DNA of 64,000 bases from Formosa agariphila KMM 3901 (GTDB lineage Bacteria > Bacteroidota > Bacteroidia > Flavobacteriales > Flavobacteriaceae). Made by a program: the position numbers and the translations under genes. Position 1 is the first letter of the stretch, and every line of letters begins with the position of its first letter. The notes under the pieces were generated by a model, which saw only the letters and a program-made list of their open reading frames with translations, searched no databases and had not been told where the DNA came from. The DNA lies in assembly GCF_000723205.1 (NCBI RefSeq), contig NZ_HG315671.1, forward strand, positions 2,019,351 to 2,083,350. Reading direction: 5' to 3'. Below are positions 53,687 through 62,341 of this stretch, in pieces.

Positions 53687-53930
53687 TTACAACTATTATA
53701 TATAGCACATATGCACTATATATCTCAAATATAAAACATCTCTACAAAACCCCATCTATAATTTATTGACACTTAAAAGTTTTGAAAGTCCACCGCTCCC
53801 CCACACCATTTTAATCTCATATTCTAAAACTGCTCTTAAATGCTTCAGCATAAAAGCATAGGTGCGGCTCCAAAGGCAGACCTTAATTCGGGTGGTGTTT
53901 AAGTCGCCTTCGGGTCTAGTTCGGTAAATG
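53687..53930 (-). promoter_or_regulatory. Pc/attI-like element, copy B (longest)
   Basis: Contains the same blocks as copy A over about 170 bp, with -7 box TATATTTG (plus coordinates 53726-53733) and the distal block GGTGGTGTTTAAGTCGCC with a pairing GGGTCT/AGACC hairpin. The cassette begins at AATAGTTGT (53693). No integrase gene lies beside it. This is the upstream end of the array. Confidence 0.6.
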
Positions 53931-54010
53931 GTCTACTTTTTAAATACACACTCGAAGCACTATCGAACAAGACCCGAACAAGACTCGAAGAAAACCCCTA
54001 TTACACGCCT

Positions 54011-54070
54011 AATTTGTGTCTAGAACATTCAATACTGTTCAATTTGTGTCAATTTGTGTCAGGATGTGTC
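54011..54070. repeat. Short tandem direct repeats
   Basis: AATTTGTGTC occurs at 54011, 54041 and 54051, and a degenerate copy AGGATGTGTC at 54061. Upstream (53963-53988) CGAACAAGAC repeats twice. The block sits next to the first Pc/attI-like element. No gene is seen in 53931-54466. Confidence 0.5.
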
Positions 54071-54466
54071 AAATTCACCATTAAACAGATTTCAAAAAAA
54101 AAGACAATACATGTGTGTATGCCCTTAATATAGCGAGTTACTACATGCATGTTTTATTGCTTTAAATCGATTATTAGTTACATAAAAAAATAGACGATAC
54201 AGTTGCCCGTTTCTGGCAGACTTTAAGTCGTAACACACTGGCCAAGGGGAACGCCAAAGTGGGCTACTTTAAAAATGTCAAACTGACATTTATAAAAATG
54301 AAAAATTGACAAGGTTTCTGAAAAAATGACACCGAATCAGGCCTTTATTAAGATAATTTTTAGAGAAATTCTGCCCGTTTTCAATTTGGTATTTTTTTGT
54401 TTTATAGTCATCGAAATCAAGACGATTTCACATTTGAAAATATGTTTAATTTAAAATTTTATAGTT

Positions 54467-54943
54467 ATGAGCAATGTAGTAAGTGTTCCTAAAAATGGAA
54501 GTTTAGCGAACAGAAATTCAAATCAAAATTTCCCAACTTTATCAACTTGGTTAGACGATGTCTTTAATCGTGATCTACCATCGGTATTCTCTTCTAACTT
54601 TAATACTGGCATGACTTTGCCACAAGTAAACATTAAAGAAACTGCCGATGCATTTGTTGTAGATATGGCTGTTCCTGGTCTTAAAAAATCAGATTTCCAT
54701 ATCGATTTAGACAATCAGTTACTATCCATTTCTACAGAGGTAAAAGAGGAAAACGAACACAAAGAAGATAATTACACACGCAGAGAATTTGGCTATTCGT
54801 CTTTCAAAAGAACCTTTACGCTGCCAGAAAGTGTAAACGACGAAAAGATAAACGCGACTTATAAAGAAGGTATTTTATGCGTTACATTACCTAAAAAAGA
54901 AGAAGCCAAACAAAAGCCTGCTAGAAGTATTACCATTTCGTAA
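54467..54943 (+). CDS. Hsp20/alpha-crystallin family small heat-shock protein
   Basis: 158 residues. The alpha-crystallin domain spans about residues 45-145 (VNIKETADAFVVDMAVPGLK, DNQLLSISTEVKEE and the C-terminal KEGILCVTLPKKEE). It forms oligomers that hold unfolded proteins for the ATP-dependent chaperones. It is followed on the plus strand by two small genes. No heat-shock box was recognised upstream. Confidence 0.85.
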   Translation: MSNVVSVPKNGSLANRNSNQNFPTLSTWLDDVFNRDLPSVFSSNFNTGMTLPQVNIKETADAFVVDMAVPGLKKSDFHIDLDNQLLSISTEVKEENEHKEDNYTRREFGYSSFKRTFTLPESVNDEKINATYKEGILCVTLPKKEEAKQKPARSITIS

Positions 54944-55047
54944 TACAAGCGCAAATCTCTTAGTTAAAGTGTACACTATAGCTGGAGGCCGTATATGCGG
55001 TCTCCGCTATATTATAACAGATGTTAACCCTTTAAAATTTTAATGTT

Positions 55048-55308
55048 ATGCCAAGAAAATTTAAATCTGGGGATTGGGTTAAAGTTAGAGGAAAACTGAC
55101 CACTCCAAAAATGCAAGTTTTAAAATATGTACCCAAACGCGACCCGCTACTTGGTGGTATAGATTACGATAATTATTTGGAATGTGTGTGGTATGCACGT
55201 GGAGACCGGAAAGTAGAAATTTTCCATCAAAACAAATTAATTAAGAGTATGGAAACTGGTGGTTTATACAGCAGCTTTTCGAGACCTCGAAAACGAAGTG
55301 TAACCTAA
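55048..55308 (+). CDS. Small SH3/KOW-like protein of unknown function
   Basis: 86 residues. Opening KFKSGDWVKVRGKLTTPKMQ resembles the DUF2158 (YodC-like) SH3 fold, then a strand NYLECVWYARGDRKVEIFHQ. Basic C-terminal tail. Cytoplasmic. It sits in one direction with Hsp20 and the lipoprotein that follows, with an 8-bp gap to the latter, so they may be co-regulated. Confidence 0.55.
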   Translation: MPRKFKSGDWVKVRGKLTTPKMQVLKYVPKRDPLLGGIDYDNYLECVWYARGDRKVEIFHQNKLIKSMETGGLYSSFSRPRKRSVT

Positions 55309-55316
55309 ACAATGCA

Positions 55317-55793
55317 ATGATGAAAACATATGTGTTATTAGCCATGATGAGCTTACTAACTGTGAGTTGCAACGGACAAGAACCCGAAATACAGAAACGT
55401 GACAAAAACACTGTAGAACAGCCTAAAGGGTCTTGGAATGTGAATAAAGAATTCGATGCCGATGGAAATTTAATACGCTACGACAGTATCTATTCGTGGT
55501 CGTCGTACGATACTTTAGACAAGCTTTCGGCGGCAGATAGAGATAGTTTGCTGCAACATATGAAATCGAGATTTTTTACCAATTTTTCGGGATTTGAAAA
55601 TCAAGGCTTTGAACATGTGTTTACCAACGACTCCATATTTAGTAAGCATTACTTTAATGATGACTTTTTTGGAAGTGATTTTGGACATGACTTTATGGAT
55701 ATCGACAAAATCAGACAACAAATGATTGCCAGACAAAAGGCCTTTTTAGAAAAATACAACGAAGCCCTTATAAAACCAGAAGACGAAAACTAA
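55317..55793 (+). CDS. Lipoprotein of unknown function
   Basis: 158 residues. Lipobox at Cys18 (LTVSC). The mature part is acidic, with repeated Phe/Gly/Asp (DDFFGSDFGHDFMDIDKIRQ). Exported. Unknown family. A perfect hairpin terminator follows its stop. Confidence 0.6.
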   Translation: MMKTYVLLAMMSLLTVSCNGQEPEIQKRDKNTVEQPKGSWNVNKEFDADGNLIRYDSIYSWSSYDTLDKLSAADRDSLLQHMKSRFFTNFSGFENQGFEHVFTNDSIFSKHYFNDDFFGSDFGHDFMDIDKIRQQMIARQKAFLEKYNEALIKPEDEN

Positions 55794-55810
55794 ATGTTTT
55801 CGTCTTTTTT
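55781..55810 (+). terminator. Rho-independent terminator
   Basis: AGACGAAAAC and GTTTTCGTCT pair over 10 bp, with loop TAAAT and a following T-run to 55810. The left arm overlaps the last codons and the stop of the lipoprotein gene. Confidence 0.85.
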
Positions 55811-55884
55811 CTTTTAGTGTCAATGATTGACTATGCGCTTGTTGTTATAAGATATAAGATTTAGATTGATAAGGTTACAACAGC

Positions 55885-56598
55885 TTATTCAGTTCTTAAA
55901 CGCCACAGTTCGTGAATGGGTTGCCCCTTACTAGACAGCCCTGAATGATGCCATACATCATCAATTAATTCGTACTTAAATTGTAAACGTTGCCCCACTC
56001 TAGAATCGTCTTTAGAGAAAAACCCGATCTGCTCGACATAGTCACCATTTTGGGTTGTGTAGGTTCCGCCACCCGTACCCATAAAGGCTTTGGTTTCGGT
56101 ATTATAAGCAATCCATTGAAATCGTGTTCCCGATAGTATTTTCATAGTTTTTCTAGGGCCACTAGTATCTCTTAACTGCGTCTCGCCATCCTTAACTCTA
56201 CCCGACATTAACCAAGCGCCTTCTAAAGCTCCCGGCGTACCATCGTCAAGGCGTTTAAACGTTAATTTGTGGTCTACCATATTAAGCGCATTCTCGGTAA
56301 GATGTACGTTGGTACGCGATGTAGTTCCTACTTGTTCTGTATGCAGTGTATTAAACTCGAATGTGCTGTACAAGGTATCACCATCTACATGCCATGACCC
56401 ACCATTGGTGTGCATAAATTTACCTGTGGCAGTAACAAAAGTGGTTAACACTTGGTAATCTTCAACAACAACAAACACATGCGTTAACGCTTGACCATCT
56501 TTGGCTACCGAAGTGGCTTCCCAAGCACCAATAAGACTCTGCGCTTGTACTACAACAGCACTAAACACGCTAATTATACATAAAATTATTTTTTTCAT
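55885..56598 (-). CDS. Secreted lipocalin-like protein with two repeats
   Basis: 237 residues. Sec signal peptide (ending VVVQAQS). Two lipocalin-like repeats: about 22-125 (LIGAWEATSVAKDGQ, GGSWHVDGDTLYSTFEF) and 128-235 (LEGAWLMSGRVKDGETQ, GGGTYTTQNGDYVEQIGFFS). Such repeats are seen in flavobacterial periplasmic proteins. Function unknown. Confidence 0.65.
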   Translation of the reverse strand: MKKIILCIISVFSAVVVQAQSLIGAWEATSVAKDGQALTHVFVVVEDYQVLTTFVTATGKFMHTNGGSWHVDGDTLYSTFEFNTLHTEQVGTTSRTNVHLTENALNMVDHKLTFKRLDDGTPGALEGAWLMSGRVKDGETQLRDTSGPRKTMKILSGTRFQWIAYNTETKAFMGTGGGTYTTQNGDYVEQIGFFSKDDSRVGQRLQFKYELIDDVWHHSGLSSKGQPIHELWRLRTE

Positions 56599-56721
56599 GA
56601 CGGTATCGTTTTTAAATTCACTTCAACCCCATTCAGCAACAGACTGTATTCGTGGGTATTGACCATCTAAATATATTAATTTTTAGAACACAATGCATCC
56701 ACCTCAGCATAATTCTCAGCA

Positions 56722-56762
56722 TAAAAAAAGCTTACAAAATCCATTACAGAATCTTGTAAGCT
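56722..56762 (-). terminator. Rho-independent terminator of trpB
   Basis: Plus-strand AAGCTTACAA (56727) and TTGTAAGCTT (56753) pair over 10 bp; on the minus strand a T-run (plus 56722-56728) follows the hairpin. It lies 48 bp after the trpB stop. Confidence 0.8.
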
Positions 56763-56809
56763 TAATGGCCTTAATCGCTTGTACACCGACCAATATTAGC
56801 GATGTTTAG

Positions 56810-58009
56810 TTAGTCTGGCAATCCATAAGTTTCTACCACATAGTCGATATCTTTATCACCGCGTCCACTTAAATTCACCAATATAGATTTTTGAGGATGT
56901 GCTTTAGCCAATTTCAAAGCATAAGCCACCGCATGTGCACTTTCTATAGCAGGAATAATACCTTCTAAACGACTTAATTCGTAAAACGCATCAATAGCGT
57001 CTTCATCGTTAATAATGTCGTAATTCACCGCTTCCGTATCCTTAAGCATACTGTGTTCTGGTCCCACGCCTGGGTAATCCAATCCGCTAGCTACCGAATA
57101 TACAGGTGCAGGTTCGCCCTGTTCGTCTTTTAGCATATAACATTTAAAACCGTGAATAACACCCGGCGAACCAAATTTCATGGTTGCAGCATGATCTCCT
57201 AAATCTAACGAACGTCCCGCAGGCTCTACTCCGTGGATTTGACATTCGTCGTCTTCTAAAAATGCTGAGAATATTCCAATGGCATTACTACCACCACCCA
57301 CACAAGCCACAACATGATCTGGTAATTCGCCCGTCATTTCTAAATACTGCTCACGAGCTTCAATTCCAACCACACGTTGAAAATCGCGAACCATCATAGG
57401 AAACGGATGTGGCCCCACAACCGAACCAATACAATAAATGGTGTTTTCGGGGTCTTTAAGATAGGCTTCGAACGCCGAATCTACTGCTTCTTTTAAGGTT
57501 TTTAATCCTTTAGTAACAGGTACAATTTCTGCACCTAATATTTTCATGCGTACCACATTAGGATGTTGTTTTTTAATATCGACTTCCCCCATATGGATTT
57601 CGCATTCTAATCCAAAATAGGCTGCTGCCGTAGCCAAAGCCACACCATGTTGTCCCGCACCGGTTTCTGCAATAAGTTTCTTTTTACCCAAATGCTTAGC
57701 CAGTAAAGCCTCCCCCATACAGTGATTTAATTTATGAGCACCGGTATGATTTAAATCTTCACGTTTTAAATAAATGCGTCCGCCATATTTTTCAGACAAA
57801 CGCGAGCAATAATACACTGGTGTTGGTCGCCCTTGATAATGTTTACGTATGCTACGCAGTTCTTGTATAAAGTTGTGAGATTTACTAATGGTATGGTAAG
57901 CATCTGCTATTTTTTTCATTTCAACCTCTAAGGCCGGCGGAATAAAAGCACCTCCATAACCGTCGAAAAACCCTTCACTGTCTGGGTATGTTTTAAAATA
58001 ATTACTCAT
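56810..58009 (-). CDS. trpB: Tryptophan synthase beta chain, stand-alone
   Basis: 399 residues, of the trpB1 class. The PLP lysine is in [11 protein letters not shown] (Lys93). The glycine-rich loop VGGGSNAIG and the tail SGRGDKD are clear. It condenses indole with serine; in the usual complex it is paired with TrpA. No other trp gene is near in this window, so this is either a separate trpB or the trp operon is elsewhere. A clear terminator follows. Confidence 0.9.
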   Translation of the reverse strand: MSNYFKTYPDSEGFFDGYGGAFIPPALEVEMKKIADAYHTISKSHNFIQELRSIRKHYQGRPTPVYYCSRLSEKYGGRIYLKREDLNHTGAHKLNHCMGEALLAKHLGKKKLIAETGAGQHGVALATAAAYFGLECEIHMGEVDIKKQHPNVVRMKILGAEIVPVTKGLKTLKEAVDSAFEAYLKDPENTIYCIGSVVGPHPFPMMVRDFQRVVGIEAREQYLEMTGELPDHVVACVGGGSNAIGIFSAFLEDDECQIHGVEPAGRSLDLGDHAATMKFGSPGVIHGFKCYMLKDEQGEPAPVYSVASGLDYPGVGPEHSMLKDTEAVNYDIINDEDAIDAFYELSRLEGIIPAIESAHAVAYALKLAKAHPQKSILVNLSGRGDKDIDYVVETYGLPD

Positions 58010-58233
58010 TATTTATGTTTTAAAATTTATAATCTAGTCTACATTAATCGATTGCTAGCACAGCCCCTTTTAGTAACAACTAATCACTAAAAATGTCTTA
58101 AATGCAAGCAGTTCCACTTAATCAACTAAAGATATCTAATTAATATAAGCTAGAAAAACAGAAGACTAAAAATGGTGCTTTTTAAGTTGAAATTTAGAGG
58201 TTACTGGACTTATGTTTTCTGAAGTGTATCCGC

Positions 58234-58277
58234 ATAAAAAAAAGCATACACAATCAACAGCTTGATTGTGTATGCTT
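58234..58277 (-). terminator. Rho-independent terminator of the 168-residue lipoprotein gene
   Basis: AAGCATACACAATCAA (58242) and TTGATTGTGTATGCTT (58262) pair over 16 bp with loop CAGC. On the minus strand a T-run follows. Confidence 0.85.
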
Positions 58278-58328
58278 ATCAGTTCTAAAGCACAACTTTA
58301 TACCGTATTAGGTATTGTGTTATTGTTA

Positions 58329-58835
58329 TTAGTCTGCTACGAAAACTAAGGCCGAAGCATTATCTAATGAATCACTTGCTGAAAACACCATCCGATTAGC
58401 ACTTAGGTCCGTTAATTTTAAAGAAAAGGATGTAGAACTCGTAATATCCTCTGTAATCTTCCCACGAATCATTGTAAAAAACACACTGCCACTTTCTTCG
58501 TAAAATGTATACTGTGCTTCGGCAATTTCTGAACCGCCATAATAACAGCTCTCCGTACCACTAATCACGTCAACTTCTCCTGCTGGTTTAAACGTATAGA
58601 TATCATCTACCAAGCAATCGTTTTGCTCACTTAAGTTCGTATCGTAATTTCTGTAATAAGCTTGTAGTCGCCAAGTTTTGGAACTGTTGTTATGCATAAC
58701 TTCTAAATCTTCAAGCGTATAAGACTGTAGTGAAGTGTCGTCGTCTGTACTACATGCTGTAATTATGAGAGACACAAATACGGATACAAATACATTTTTT
58801 AAAACATTAACAAACAGACTCTTACCTACATTCAT
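58329..58835 (-). CDS. Lipocalin-like lipoprotein
   Basis: 168 residues. Lipobox at Cys28 (LIITAC) after a long N-terminus; a start a few codons downstream could also serve. The mature part has the pattern NNSSKTWRLQAYYRNYDTN and FYEESGSVFFTMIRGKI, as in small lipocalin-like lipoproteins. Exported; role unknown. It ends just before a strong terminator. Confidence 0.6.
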   Translation of the reverse strand: MNVGKSLFVNVLKNVFVSVFVSLIITACSTDDDTSLQSYTLEDLEVMHNNSSKTWRLQAYYRNYDTNLSEQNDCLVDDIYTFKPAGEVDVISGTESCYYGGSEIAEAQYTFYEESGSVFFTMIRGKITEDITSSTSFSLKLTDLSANRMVFSASDSLDNASALVFVAD

Positions 58836-58994
58836 ATAGACTTATAATTTAATAGACAACATGCGCAATATAACCACCATTTCTATGGCTTAACATATGT
58901 TGGAGATTTTTATATTTATGGACTAAAAGTATTTATTTAATTCTACATAGACTATAGAAACTATATTCTTCTCTGTTTTATTTCGACTTTAGGA

Positions 58995-59433
58995 GATTCT
59001 GAAATGAATTCAGAATGACGGAGACTAATACTTCGCAAACAGTCTGTAATTTTACGGTGGCTTCACTTCAGATTTTACGATAAACTTTCGATAGGTCTGG
59101 AAAGGGCGTTTTTAGTGAACAACAATAATATTATTATTAAACCTGAATGGAATGTTTAGGGTTTCGTCAACCTGAACTGGATTCAGGTTCTCATAACGAT
59201 TGGTTAGCACTTTGATAAGATTCTGAAATAAATTCAGAATGACAGACTCTAACACTTCGCAAACAACTTGAAATTTTACGGTGGCTTCACTTCAGATTTT
59301 ACGATAAACTTTCGATAGGTCTGGAAAGGGCGTTTTTAGTGAACAACAATAATATTATTATTAAACCTGAATGGAATGTTTAGGGTTTCGTCAACTTGAA
59401 CTGGATTCAGGTTCTCATAACGATTGGTTAGCA
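58995..59433. repeat. 224-bp tandem direct repeat, two copies
   Basis: A 215-bp block occurs at 58995-59209 and again at 59219-59433 with few changes. Each holds two REP-like palindromes (TTCTGAAATGAATTCAGAA and AACCTGAACTGGATTCAGGTT) separated by about 135 bp of identical sequence, including AACAATAATATTATTATTAA. It fills most of the gap 58836-59538, in which no gene is seen. Confidence 0.8.
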
Positions 59434-59449
59434 ACATGATTAATAATAA

Positions 59450-59486
59450 AAAAACATACAACATCAATACCTTGACCTTGTATGCT
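59450..59486 (-). terminator. Likely terminator of the flavin oxidoreductase gene
   Basis: An imperfect hairpin of ACATACAACATCAA and TTGACCTTGTATGC, followed on the minus strand by a T-run (A-run in plus, 59448-59454). It is 53 bp downstream of the oxidoreductase stop. Confidence 0.65.
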
Positions 59487-59538
59487 TAAATCTAAAACTT
59501 TTGAAGACAGACAGCTGTACTTCCCTTCTATCTGTAAT

Positions 59539-60759
59539 CTATTTTGTTTTACTTTTTAGTTTTTGCTCTATAATTAACCACGCATAATTAAGAAACACCG
59601 ACCATGCACTTAAATTCGGGTTAGGTTGTTTCCCTTGTCCGAGACGCTTAATTTGGGTTTCGTACCAAATAATATTCATAGAACCATCGATACCTTTTAC
59701 ACCCGTTTTTTTAATGTCTGTATTAAAATTAGAACGGCTATTATTAATAATGTCATTCCCCATATTTGGAAACACGGCAAACGGACGCGCCACACCAATA
59801 ATATCTAATTGATTAGAGGCTACAGCATCTTGCATTACCGACGTTGTACGGAATCCTCCCGTTAGCATTAAAGGCGTTGTAGTGACCTGTCTTACCTTTT
59901 CGATGTAATCCATAAAGTAAGCTTCGCGCTGTTTAGTACTCTCTTTTTGTTTTCCCATCATGGCCGGAGCTTCGTAAGTTCCACCTGAAATTTCAATCAG
60001 GTCCATGCCTGCTGCCGACAAGATTTTAACCACTTCCATAGATTCTTCTTCAGTAAAGCCTCCTTTCTGAAAGTCCGCGGAATTTAATTTAATCCCAATA
60101 GGAAAATCCTTTCCAACACGGGCTCTTATGGCGTTATACACCTCAACAACAAATCGGGCTCTATTTTCTAAACTTCCTCCCCATTTATCGGTTCTTATAT
60201 TGGCTTGAGGCGATAAAAACTGACTCACCAAATAGCCATGTGCACCATGAATCTGAACACCAGAGAATCCAGCGTCTTTTAAAATAGCCGAGGTGTTTGC
60301 AAAGCCTTCAATAATGTCTAGAATTTCTTTTTCGGTTAAGGCTTCAGGTATTTTTTTTGTGGCATCTTTTCGACCTCTCGTTTTTAAAGCGACTGCAGAA
60401 GGTGCTTTTAACACCCCATTAATTTGCTCCATAGCTTGACGCCCAGGATGATTTAATTGCGCCCACAATTGTGTTTTAGTCCCTTTTACACTTTCTGCCC
60501 ACTGTTTAAGCAGATCCATGTTTTTACGGTCTTGAACAACCACATTTCGAGGTTCTCCAACGGCGTTAGGATCAATCATAATGTTACCGGTAATTAGCAA
60601 TCCAGCGCCACCTTGAGCCCATACTTTATAAGCATCTATAAGAACCGCAGTAGGCTCCTGATGTTTGTTCGATAAGTTTTCACTCATTGCAGATTTAGCA
60701 ATCCTATTACTTAGGACAGCCCCATTTGGCAAAATCATTTCTTGCTCTAATATATTCAT
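59539..60759 (-). CDS. NADH:flavin oxidoreductase (OYE family)
   Basis: 406 residues forming a single FMN-binding TIM barrel. Family motifs: WAQLNHPGRQAM, HGAHGYLVSQFLSPQANIRT and the tail GGFRTTSVMQDAVASNQLDI. It lacks the C-terminal Fe-S and FAD domains of 2,4-dienoyl-CoA reductase, so it is a plain old yellow enzyme type. It reduces alkenes with NAD(P)H; the substrate is unknown. The MetE-like gene upstream is 150 bp away. Confidence 0.8.
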   Translation of the reverse strand: MNILEQEMILPNGAVLSNRIAKSAMSENLSNKHQEPTAVLIDAYKVWAQGGAGLLITGNIMIDPNAVGEPRNVVVQDRKNMDLLKQWAESVKGTKTQLWAQLNHPGRQAMEQINGVLKAPSAVALKTRGRKDATKKIPEALTEKEILDIIEGFANTSAILKDAGFSGVQIHGAHGYLVSQFLSPQANIRTDKWGGSLENRARFVVEVYNAIRARVGKDFPIGIKLNSADFQKGGFTEEESMEVVKILSAAGMDLIEISGGTYEAPAMMGKQKESTKQREAYFMDYIEKVRQVTTTPLMLTGGFRTTSVMQDAVASNQLDIIGVARPFAVFPNMGNDIINNSRSNFNTDIKKTGVKGIDGSMNIIWYETQIKRLGQGKQPNPNLSAWSVFLNYAWLIIEQKLKSKTK

Positions 60760-60911
60760 GGACGTGATTGTTAATTGTAGTATTTACATTGAATATTCAA
60801 AGGTAAATCTAATTCAACCATAGCTTGCATCTCCTGCTTTTATTTATGAAAAGTATATGATTTAAACCGACCATTACACGCTGTAAAACATAGCCCGTTG
60901 AATAGCAACAC

Positions 60912-61979
60912 TTACAATTTCAACTTCTCTGATGCCATTCTTGTCCCTTCTACACGTGCGGTGATTTTAGCGAAAGCGGTATCTCTACTAGTGGCTAAAT
61001 CGTCGCTAAAAGGTGAGAATCCACAATCGTCTGTCGTTCCTAATTGGTTTACAGGAATATATTCTGCAGCCGTCATAATACGCTCATAAACTTGTTCTGG
61101 TGTTTCGATTTCTGCATTTATCACATCTATAACTCCCACATAAACCCGTTGATTCGGACGAATGTTTTCACCTATATGTTTTAAGGCTTTTGCTGGGTTT
61201 TGCTCGTTGGCCATTTGCATATAAAAGTTCCCCGAGTTTAAGGTTAAAAACAGTGGAATCAGTTCGGTGTAATCGACATCGGCACTATGGGTACTATCGT
61301 GATCGCCGCCAGGACACGTATGAAATCCGATTCGCTGACGCTCTTCGGCAGTAAAGCGGGTTAATACCTGATTGTTTAAATCGATGAACTGTTTTAAAAG
61401 GGCTTTAGAGGGATCTAATTTAATAGCCAAACGTGCTTCGGTAAAATCGACTTGCACATGAAGAGCACCATTATCGAAACAACTTCTAATATCGGCTGCC
61501 GATTGATTGACAAGGTCTGTGATAAATTGTTCTTGCGAATAGTTAGCAATCCCGTCTTGCGGATACAATAAACTCATAGCTGAAGCCGAAATCACCGCTT
61601 GTTTTAAAGGGCGTGTAGCAAACTTTTTTGCTCTTGGCAAATAACTCCCAGCATATGTTGAATAGTGAAACGGACCAGAAGTTATTCGGGGTAATTGACG
61701 GGCATGTCCATCTTCAAATGGAATTAAAATCCCATCTGAAGCTAAATTGGTAAGCCCATCTAACGGATACGTTACAAAACTGGTTTTGGTTTGTTCGCCA
61801 TCAGAAACTATAGGCGATCCGGTTTGTTCCATACGGCTTATGGTATCCTTAACCACAGCATCGAAGTGCTTATTCATTTCGGTTTCAGATAAATTACCTT
61901 GAGAAAAGGCAGTCATAGCCTCTTGTAATGCTTTAGGACGTGGTACGCTTCCTACGGATTCCGTTGGTATTAAATTCAT
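60912..61979 (-). CDS. MetE C-terminal-like methyltransferase (UROD/MetE-like)
   Basis: 355 residues, the length of the single-barrel MetE-like proteins. Motifs: VSDGEQTKTSFVTYPLDG in the first third, the Zn-binding region RIGFHTCPGGDHDS, and LGTTDDCGFSPF with the last Cys. It should transfer a methyl group to a thiol; the natural substrate is not known, and it may be one of the proteins that use a non-folate donor. Cytoplasmic. Possibly co-expressed with the flavin oxidoreductase downstream. Confidence 0.75.
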   Translation of the reverse strand: MNLIPTESVGSVPRPKALQEAMTAFSQGNLSETEMNKHFDAVVKDTISRMEQTGSPIVSDGEQTKTSFVTYPLDGLTNLASDGILIPFEDGHARQLPRITSGPFHYSTYAGSYLPRAKKFATRPLKQAVISASAMSLLYPQDGIANYSQEQFITDLVNQSAADIRSCFDNGALHVQVDFTEARLAIKLDPSKALLKQFIDLNNQVLTRFTAEERQRIGFHTCPGGDHDSTHSADVDYTELIPLFLTLNSGNFYMQMANEQNPAKALKHIGENIRPNQRVYVGVIDVINAEIETPEQVYERIMTAAEYIPVNQLGTTDDCGFSPFSDDLATSRDTAFAKITARVEGTRMASEKLKL

Positions 61980-62280
61980 ATGTAAAAGGTTTTTTATTTT
62001 AGTTTTAATTGATAGAACTGTTGTATGCTGTAAATTCAGGCATAATTTAAGTATTTAATTAGTAAGCACAATACTATTGCTAAAATTCCAGAACACATCA
62101 CTAAGTTAACCGCATTATAAGAGCTTATATTATCGCAATACAAAGCTGTGGGCTTACCCGAATCACTCTTAAAAATAAAAAACTAAGAATTAAATGAACT
62201 AGCAAATTACAATCCACCGTGCCTAAAGCCTATCCGTTTTTATTTGAAGTAGACATCTATTGGATGTCGTCCTACAAACG

Positions 62281-62330
62281 ACATACTTTGGAAAAAAGAA
62301 TCGTTATAGACTTTTCTTGCCAAAGTATGT
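62281..62330. terminator. Inverted repeat between methyltransferase and DUF1080 gene
   Basis: ACATACTTTGG (62281) and CCAAAGTATGT (62320) pair over 11 bp with a 28-nt loop. It is 12 bp beyond the DUF1080 stop and so may end that transcript, but there is no strong T-run on the minus strand. The rest of 61980-62341 holds no gene. Confidence 0.4.
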
Positions 62331-62341
62331 TTTACGTATAC

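Noticed and set aside
62281-62330. Riboswitch upstream of a MetE-like gene
   Set aside because: The hairpin lies downstream of the DUF1080 gene and upstream of nothing on that strand; no SAM or cobalamin core motif seen before 61979.
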